From an uncultured Prevotella sp. (lineage in GTDB: Bacteria > Bacteroidota > Bacteroidia > Bacteroidales > Bacteroidaceae): a stretch of 12,412 bases of DNA. The DNA is taken from assembly GCA_900542795.1 (NCBI GenBank), contig UQPD01000076.1, forward strand, positions 1-12,412, read 5' to 3'. Positions within the stretch are counted from its first letter, which is position 1. Every line of letters begins with the position of its first letter. Positions 7,222-12,412 of the stretch are shown piece after piece. Below the pieces are notes generated by a model, which was given only the letters and a program-made list of their open reading frames with translations, was not told the DNA's origin and did no database searches. Both the position numbers and the translations under genes were made by a program.

Positions 7222-7252
7222 TTTGGTGTTCCATTTTCAAATACTATCTTTG
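7222..7252 (+). promoter_or_regulatory. Bacteroidota-type promoter for clpC
   Basis: TTTG (7222-7225) is followed after 19 nt by TATCTTTG (7245-7252), an exact match to the Bacteroidota -33 TTTG and -7 TAnnTTTG elements at expected spacing. A second TTTG is at 7217-7220. Transcription would begin near 7258-7260 and leave a 5' leader of about 110 nt before clpC. No CtsR or CIRCE-like operator is seen nearby. Confidence 0.65.
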
Positions 7253-7369
7253 CAAACTATAATAAAAAGGTGATTGTAAGAAAACGAATGATAGTTATTC
7301 TGCCATACATTCACACGAGAGGAACATCCTTAACAAGCGGAAATATAACAATACAAAAACGAGATTATT

Positions 7370-9913
7370 ATGAATTACGAAATACCATCGGACACCGTCC
7401 AACTTATCAATAACAGCAGACGCATTGCTAAAAAGTATAGGCTGAGAGAAACGAACACTTTATGTATTTTGCTGAGCGTATTACAAGATAGAAATGTGCA
7501 GAACACGCTTCAAGTCTTAAACATTGAAGGTATAAAAATGACAGACGAAATTAAAGATATGCTGTCTAAAAACCCTAAAGATGTTCTACCTGAAAATCAA
7601 GAATATTCATTAGATGCTGGCGATGATATTTTAGATTCTGTTCCCCCATTCGACAAAGATTGTACGCGTATCTTAAAGTTGTTGGTTTTGGAGGACAAAT
7701 TGGCTGGTGGACATGTGGAAGGTGCTGAAATAATATTACGTGCAATTATGCACGACCGCGACAATAGAGCTAAAACTATACTCAACTTGTACGGTTTGGA
7801 CTATAATAATATGCTTAAGAACACGAACAAGAAAGAGGAAATTAAAAACGACTTTAGTTTCCCCGATGAGGAAGATGTGCCCTATCCTAACGACGATTTC
7901 TCATCGAACAAAGGAGATGCTAAAAAGGTGGCTAACGAGCCTCGAACCAAAAAAGATAGTGAAACTCCTATCATTGATAATTTCGGTACTGACCTCACAA
8001 CCATTGCTGCTAAAGGAGGACTTGACCCTGTAGTTGGTAGAGATTCTGAAATTCAACGCGTTGTGCAAATTCTTTGCCGTCGCAAAAAGAATAACCCTAT
8101 TATCATTGGTGAACCTGGTGTGGGAAAAAGTGCTATTGTTGAAGGATTGGCAAGTAGGATTGCTCAACGCACCGTTCCTTACCTTTTACAAAACAAACGC
8201 ATTGTGGCTTTAGACATGGCTTCGGTTGTGGCAGGTACACAATATAGAGGACAATTCGAAGAAAGACTGAGACGGCTAATCAAGGAACTGAAGGATCATC
8301 CCGAAATTGTCCTTTTCATTGATGAAATTCACACCATTATTGGTGCAGGATCGGCTGCTGGAAGCTTAGATGCTGCCAATATTTTGAAACCGGCATTGGC
8401 GAGAGGTGAAGTGCAATGTATTGGTGCTACCACCATTGGTGAATTCAAAAAGACCATAGAAAAAGATGGTGCACTTGATCGTCGATTCCAAAAGGTGATG
8501 CTTGAGCCTACTACGGCTGAAGAAACACGCACCATTCTACACAATATTAAATCGCGCTATGAGCGCCACCATAATGTGTCTTATACAGACGAAGCGCTGA
8601 AGGCTTGTGTAGACTTAACAACTCGCTATGTAACAGATCGTGCTTTACCCGACAAAGCCATTGATGCCATGGACGAAGCTGGAGCACGCATGCACTTGGC
8701 TGGAGCCGAAAGTCCTCATTTCATTGAAGAAAAGAATGCGGAGATTGACAAACTGCGCAAAGAAAAAATGGAAGCTGCACAAAACCAAGACTATGAACGT
8801 GCTGCGAACCTGAGAGATGAAGTGGAAAGGCTGACACGCGAATTGGAACAGCTGACAGAGAAATGGCAACAAGACCAACAAAATAACCCTTGCATTGTTG
8901 ACGAGACGGCTGTGGCTGAAGTGGTTTCGATGATGAGTGGTGTGCCTGTAACACGCGTGGCATCAAGCGAAGGCGAACGTTTGAAAGGCATGCGCAACGC
9001 ATTAAACACAAGGGTCATTGCGCAAGAGAAAGCCGTTGAACGCTTGTCGCGTGCGATTGCACGTAGCCGTATCGGACTAAAAAGTGCAGACCGTCCCATT
9101 GGTACCTTCCTCTTTGTTGGTCCTACAGGTGTTGGTAAAACACATTTGGTGAAATGCTTGGCTGAATGGATGTTTGGTTCAAAAGACGCACTCATTCGGG
9201 TTGATATGAGCGAATATGGCGAAAAGTATAGTGTTAGTCGCTTGGTTGGTGCACCTCCGGGATACGTAGGCTACGAAGAAGGAGGACAACTCACGGAAAG
9301 AGTACGTCGCCACCCCTACTCTGTTATCTTGCTCGACGAAATTGAAAAGGCACACCCTGATGTGTTTAACACCTTGTTGCAGGTAATGGACGAAGGTAGA
9401 CTGACGGATGGCAACGGAACGACTGTTGACTTCCGCAACACCATTATTATTTTAACATCGAATAGTGGTACGCGTCAGTTGCGTGAGTTTGGTAATGGTA
9501 TGGGCTTTGAGCGCGTTACAGGCGAATTGTCTGAACAAACGGCTGAAAGCATTGTACTAAAGGTGCTCCGCAAACAATTTGCTCCTGAATTTTTGAACCG
9601 ATTGGATGACATCATTATGTTCAACCCACTCAACAAGAAGAATGCTTTGCTTATTCTTGACTTGGAACTGGACATCTTAAAACAGCGCCTGCTTGAAAAC
9701 GGATTTGAACTTTCACTGAAAGAAGGTGTGCGTGAGTTCTTGGTTGACAAGGGTTTTGATGCACAATATGGTGCTCGCTCTTTGAAGCGTGCCATCCAAC
9801 ATCATCTTGAAGATACGCTTTGCGACTACATGATGGAACACCCCGAACAAAAGACCTTTGAAGTGGGTGTTGAAAACGATAAACTGTTTGTTGCAAACTC
9901 TGTTGAGGAGTAA
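7370..9913 (+). CDS. clpC: ClpC-type AAA+ ATPase (unfoldase subunit of the Clp protease)
   Basis: ClpC hexamers use ATP to unfold proteins and feed them into ClpP in the cytoplasm. The 847-aa protein has a double Clp-N region (about 1-150), a charged linker (about 150-200), a first AAA module with GEPGVGKS (247-254), pore loop QYRG (291-294), VLFIDE (314-319) and DRRF (370-373), and a UVR-like coiled segment (about 455-490). The second AAA module has GPTGVGKT (584-591), GYVGYEEGG (631-639), VILLDE (652-657), the tripeptide MGF (711-713) where ClpP-binding Clp ATPases carry I/V-G-F/L, and FLNRLDD (741-747). The UVR segment and lack of a long ClpB middle domain argue for ClpC over ClpB. The N-domain is unusually divergent. 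The ATG at 7370 follows an A-rich leader without Shine-Dalgarno. No clpP or mcsB lies in the window. Confidence 0.95.
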   Translation: MNYEIPSDTVQLINNSRRIAKKYRLRETNTLCILLSVLQDRNVQNTLQVLNIEGIKMTDEIKDMLSKNPKDVLPENQEYSLDAGDDILDSVPPFDKDCTRILKLLVLEDKLAGGHVEGAEIILRAIMHDRDNRAKTILNLYGLDYNNMLKNTNKKEEIKNDFSFPDEEDVPYPNDDFSSNKGDAKKVANEPRTKKDSETPIIDNFGTDLTTIAAKGGLDPVVGRDSEIQRVVQILCRRKKNNPIIIGEPGVGKSAIVEGLASRIAQRTVPYLLQNKRIVALDMASVVAGTQYRGQFEERLRRLIKELKDHPEIVLFIDEIHTIIGAGSAAGSLDAANILKPALARGEVQCIGATTIGEFKKTIEKDGALDRRFQKVMLEPTTAEETRTILHNIKSRYERHHNVSYTDEALKACVDLTTRYVTDRALPDKAIDAMDEAGARMHLAGAESPHFIEEKNAEIDKLRKEKMEAAQNQDYERAANLRDEVERLTRELEQLTEKWQQDQQNNPCIVDETAVAEVVSMMSGVPVTRVASSEGERLKGMRNALNTRVIAQEKAVERLSRAIARSRIGLKSADRPIGTFLFVGPTGVGKTHLVKCLAEWMFGSKDALIRVDMSEYGEKYSVSRLVGAPPGYVGYEEGGQLTERVRRHPYSVILLDEIEKAHPDVFNTLLQVMDEGRLTDGNGTTVDFRNTIIILTSNSGTRQLREFGNGMGFERVTGELSEQTAESIVLKVLRKQFAPEFLNRLDDIIMFNPLNKKNALLILDLELDILKQRLLENGFELSLKEGVREFLVDKGFDAQYGARSLKRAIQHHLEDTLCDYMMEHPEQKTFEVGVENDKLFVANSVEE

Positions 9914-9954
9914 ACAACTTCATCATAACATTAGAAACAAAAAAAACTGAAATA

Positions 9955-10506
9955 ATGGAATTTATCAAGACAGCCATACCCGATGTTTGGATTTTAGAAC
10001 CTAAAGTATTTGAAGACGCTCGTGGTTATTTCATGGAAACATGGCGCGAAGAAGACTTTAATCGGGGTGTAGGCAAAGAAGTTCATTTTGTACAAGACAA
10101 CCAATCTATGTCATCAAAGGGTGTACTCCGTGGTTTGCACTATCAAAAGGGAGAGGCTTCGCAAGCTAAACTTGTGAGAGTGCTTCAAGGCACCGTAGTT
10201 GACGTAGCCGTTGATTTGCGCAAGGATTCTCCCACCTTTGGTAAGCATGTCATGGTAGAGTTGTCGGCTGAAAACAAGCGTCAACTTTTTATCCCCAGAG
10301 GTTTTGCACATGGCTTCCAGGTGTTGAGCGAAACAGCTGTTTTCACTTATAAGGTGGACAACCGCTACGCTCCTGAAGCTGAATGCTCTATCCACTATAA
10401 CGATGCTGACTTGGCATTGGAATGGCCCTTAAGCGGTGACGATGTTATTTTGAGCGAAAAAGACTTGAAGCACGCCGTTAGCTTTAAGGAAGCAGAGAAA
10501 TTCTAA
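9955..10506 (+). CDS. rfbC: dTDP-4-dehydrorhamnose 3,5-epimerase
   Basis: RfbC (RmlC) epimerises C3 and C5 of dTDP-4-dehydro-6-deoxy-glucose, the third step of dTDP-L-rhamnose synthesis, supplying rhamnose for surface polysaccharides. The 183-aa length is typical. Family residues are present by comparison with the Salmonella enzyme: RGLHYQ (59-64, catalytic base H62), K72 in QAKLVRV, PRGFAHGF (114-121, H119), Y132 in FTYKV, and D170 in SEKDLKH. The fold is a single cupin barrel. The start is 41 nt after the clpC stop, with an A-rich leader (ACAAAAAAAACTGAAATA) and no terminator or clear promoter between, so co-transcription with clpC is likely. The other rml genes are not in the window, so rfbC here is separated from its pathway partners. 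Confidence 0.96.
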   Translation: MEFIKTAIPDVWILEPKVFEDARGYFMETWREEDFNRGVGKEVHFVQDNQSMSSKGVLRGLHYQKGEASQAKLVRVLQGTVVDVAVDLRKDSPTFGKHVMVELSAENKRQLFIPRGFAHGFQVLSETAVFTYKVDNRYAPEAECSIHYNDADLALEWPLSGDDVILSEKDLKHAVSFKEAEKF

Positions 10507-10545
10507 CAGACTACTATTATTGATTTTATTTTAAAAGCTCCTATA

Positions 10546-10559
10546 TATTATATATAATA
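10546..10559. repeat. 14-bp perfect AT palindrome directly before the lepA start
   Basis: TATTATATATAATA is self-complementary and ends 1 nt before the lepA ATG. It forms part of an all-AT tract at 10542-10560. No Shine-Dalgarno is present. The site could be a weak fold over the ribosome-binding region, a DNA-unwinding or protein-binding site, or simply low-complexity AT sequence. No match to the Bacteroidota -7 consensus was found in the 54-nt gap. Confidence 0.5.
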
Positions 10560-10560
10560 A

Positions 10561-12342
10561 ATGAAGCATATCCGAAACTTTTGCATCATTGCCCATATTG
10601 ACCATGGTAAAAGCACATTGGCTGACCGTCTGCTTGAACATACGCAGACCATAAAGGTTACTGAAGGTCAAATGCTTGACGATATGGACCTTGAACGTGA
10701 ACGCGGCATTACCATTAAGAGTCACGCTATCCAAATGGAATATAAAATGGATGGCGAGACTTATCGACTCAACTTGATTGACACACCGGGACACGTTGAC
10801 TTTGCTTATGAGGTGTCACGTAGTATTGCAGCTTGCGAAGGCTGTTTGCTGCTTGTTGACTCTACCCAAGGAGTTCAGGCACAAACTATCTCAAACCTTT
10901 ACATGGCAATTGAGCACAATCTTGAAATCATCCCTGTGCTTAGCAAATGCGACATGGTGAACTCTATGCCCGAAGAGGTGGAAGATGAAATCATCGACTT
11001 GTTAGGATGCAAAAGAGAAGATATTATTCGTGCTTCAGGAAAGACTGGAGAAGGTGTAGAGGATATTCTGAGAGCTGTAATCGAACGTATCCCTGCCCCC
11101 AAAGGCGATGAAAAGGCTCCTTTGCAAGCTTTGATTTTCGACTCGGTGTTTAATCCGTTTAGAGGTATTATCGCTTACTTTAAGATTGTTAACGGCTCTA
11201 TCCACAAAGACGAGGACGTTATCTTTGTCAATACAAAGAAAAGATACCACGCCGACGAAATTGGTGTGCTTAAAATGGACCTTTGTCCTTGTAAGGAACT
11301 GAGTTGTGGTGACGTTGGTTACATTGTGAGTGGTATTAAAACGGCTACCGAGGTTAAGGTGGGCGACACCATTACAAGTGTTGAAAATCCTTGTCAAAAT
11401 GCAATTGATGGCTTTGAAGAGGTAAAGCCAATGGTGTTTGCAGGTGTTTACCCCATTGAAACCGAAGACTTTGAGCAGTTGCGTGCCAGTTTGGAGAAGT
11501 TGCAACTGAATGATGCTTCACTTACTTTCCAGCCAGAATCGTCTGTTGCTTTAGGCTTTGGCTTTAGATGTGGCTTCTTGGGCTTACTCCACATGGAAAT
11601 TGTGCAGGAACGTTTAGACCGTGAGTTTAACATGAATGTTATTACTACCGTGCCTAACGTTAGCTACAACATCTATGACAAGCATGGCGAAATGAAGGAA
11701 GTGCATAACCCTGCTGGTATGCCCGACCAAACTGAAATCGACCATATTGAAGAGCCCTACATCAGAGCCTCTATCATTACACGCACCGAATACATTGGTA
11801 ACATCATGACGCTTTGTTTGGGTAAACGAGGCGAATTGGTTAAACAAGAGTATGTTTCGGGCGACCGTGTGGAACTTTACTACGATATGCCTTTGGCTGA
11901 AATTGTAATTGACTTCTACGACAAACTGAAGAGTATATCTAAAGGTTACGCCTCGTTCGACTATCATCCCATAGGTTTCCGCCCTTCTAAGTTGGTTAAG
12001 ATGGACATTCTGCTGAATGGTGAGCCCGTTGATGCACTTTCTACACTGACACATGTGGACAATGCGGTTTACTTTGGTCGCCGTATGTGCGAAAAGCTCA
12101 AAGAACTTTTGCCTCGTCAGCAGTTTGACATTGCTATCCAAGCAGCCATTGGTGCTAAAATTATTGCTCGCGAAACTGTAAAACAAGTGCGCAAGGACGT
12201 TACAGCCAAGTGTTATGGTGGTGACATCAGCCGTAAGCGTAAGTTGCTTGAAAAGCAGAAGCGTGGTAAAAAACGTATGAAGGAGATTGGCAACGTACAG
12301 GTTCCGCAAAAGGCATTCTTGGCTGTACTGAAATTGGATTAA
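10561..12342 (+). CDS. lepA: Elongation factor 4 (LepA), ribosome-associated GTPase
   Basis: LepA is a translational GTPase of the EF-G group that binds ribosomes and affects initiation, elongation or back-translocation; its exact role is debated. The 593-aa length is normal. G motifs are AHIDHGKS (11-18), RGIT (48-51), DTPGH (74-78, with catalytic His H78), SKCD (128-131) and SGK (159-161). The EF-G-like domains II, III and V follow, and the LepA-specific C-terminal domain (about 490-593) carries the Lys/Arg-rich SRKRKLLEKQKRGKKRMK. The G4 motif is unusual: NKxD is expected, but codon 128 is AGC (Ser) at 10942-10944, one transition from AAC (Asn). All else appears intact. It follows rfbC by 54 nt and may share its transcript. 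The ATG is immediately preceded by an AT palindrome. Confidence 0.97.
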   Translation: MKHIRNFCIIAHIDHGKSTLADRLLEHTQTIKVTEGQMLDDMDLERERGITIKSHAIQMEYKMDGETYRLNLIDTPGHVDFAYEVSRSIAACEGCLLLVDSTQGVQAQTISNLYMAIEHNLEIIPVLSKCDMVNSMPEEVEDEIIDLLGCKREDIIRASGKTGEGVEDILRAVIERIPAPKGDEKAPLQALIFDSVFNPFRGIIAYFKIVNGSIHKDEDVIFVNTKKRYHADEIGVLKMDLCPCKELSCGDVGYIVSGIKTATEVKVGDTITSVENPCQNAIDGFEEVKPMVFAGVYPIETEDFEQLRASLEKLQLNDASLTFQPESSVALGFGFRCGFLGLLHMEIVQERLDREFNMNVITTVPNVSYNIYDKHGEMKEVHNPAGMPDQTEIDHIEEPYIRASIITRTEYIGNIMTLCLGKRGELVKQEYVSGDRVELYYDMPLAEIVIDFYDKLKSISKGYASFDYHPIGFRPSKLVKMDILLNGEPVDALSTLTHVDNAVYFGRRMCEKLKELLPRQQFDIAIQAAIGAKIIARETVKQVRKDVTAKCYGGDISRKRKLLEKQKRGKKRMKEIGNVQVPQKAFLAVLKLD

Positions 12343-12412
12343 CCCCCACTCCTTTATAATGAAGTCGTCTAAACTTTTATGAAGTTCAAGATTTGCCTTT
12401 ATTTTTGAAGCG
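12343..12412. other. Downstream intergenic tail with a possible promoter
   Basis: Only very short frames (7-9 codons) start here, so no gene is supported. On the plus strand TATTTTTG (12400-12407) fits the Bacteroidota -7 pattern TAnnTTTG, with a weak TTTA at 12376-12379 in the -33 position, so a promoter for a gene just past the window end is possible. A 5-bp stem AACTT/AAGTT (12372-12386) is too weak to call a terminator for lepA. Confidence 0.3.

Larger units (their letters stand above)
6776..7369. other. 594-bp divergent intergenic region
   Basis: This region separates the minus-strand PBP1A unit from the plus-strand clpC unit. It holds a promoter candidate for each direction, three 22-bp tandem repeats plus an inverted copy, a 12-bp palindrome, a 9-bp tandem duplication, and a clpC leader of about 110 nt. 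No open frame in it looks coding. The one plus-strand frame beginning with TTG at 7153 runs out of frame into clpC and has no coding character. Confidence 0.7.

Noticed and set aside
7153..7413. 86-codon plus-strand frame upstream of and overlapping clpC
   Set aside because: It begins with TTG, spans the predicted clpC promoter, overlaps the clpC start out of frame and has no coding character.
11614..12309. 231-codon open frame on the minus strand, inside lepA
   Set aside because: It lies fully antisense to a conserved lepA and its translation shows no recognisable domain.

Overview
The window looks like a chromosomal segment from a Prevotella-like member of the Bacteroidota. The clues are protein sequences of Bacteroidota character (a eukaryote-like branching enzyme, the ClpC and LepA variants seen here), start codons without Shine-Dalgarno sequences but with A-rich leaders, and two promoters that fit the Bacteroidota consensus (TTTG near -33, TAnnTTTG near -7). 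The genus is an inference from recalled similarity. Most of the window is core housekeeping and cell-envelope genes. I see no phage, insertion sequence, CRISPR array, tRNA or rRNA.

Left half, minus strand (read from 6775 down to 186): a bifunctional class A penicillin-binding protein (PBP1A type), KdsB (CMP-Kdo synthesis for lipopolysaccharide), a secreted protein made almost wholly of 14 MORN repeats, and a glycogen branching enzyme. Gaps are 76, 15 and 87 nt, and a strong directional hairpin terminator lies 9 nt past the glgB stop. This is compatible with one transcription unit running from a promoter near 6850 to the terminator at 186-228. Peptidoglycan and LPS functions sit together; the MORN protein and glycogen enzyme are less obviously related.

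Centre, 6776-7369: a 594-bp divergent intergenic region with a promoter for each direction. Between them lie three tandem 22-bp repeats ending in an inverted copy (16-bp perfect arms), and a 12-bp perfect palindrome. This is the least explained part of the window.

Right half, plus strand: clpC (AAA+ unfoldase for ClpP), rfbC/rmlC (dTDP-rhamnose pathway epimerase) and lepA (EF4, ribosomal GTPase), with gaps of 41 and 54 nt and no terminator visible between them. Points of note are a Ser in place of the guanine-contacting Asn in the LepA G4 motif, a divergent ClpC N-domain, and a 14-bp AT palindrome directly before the lepA start codon. The last 70 bases hold no gene that I can support.

I did not find a convincing new biological system. 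The best leads are the repeat cluster in the divergent region, the secreted MORN-repeat protein, and the LepA substitution.
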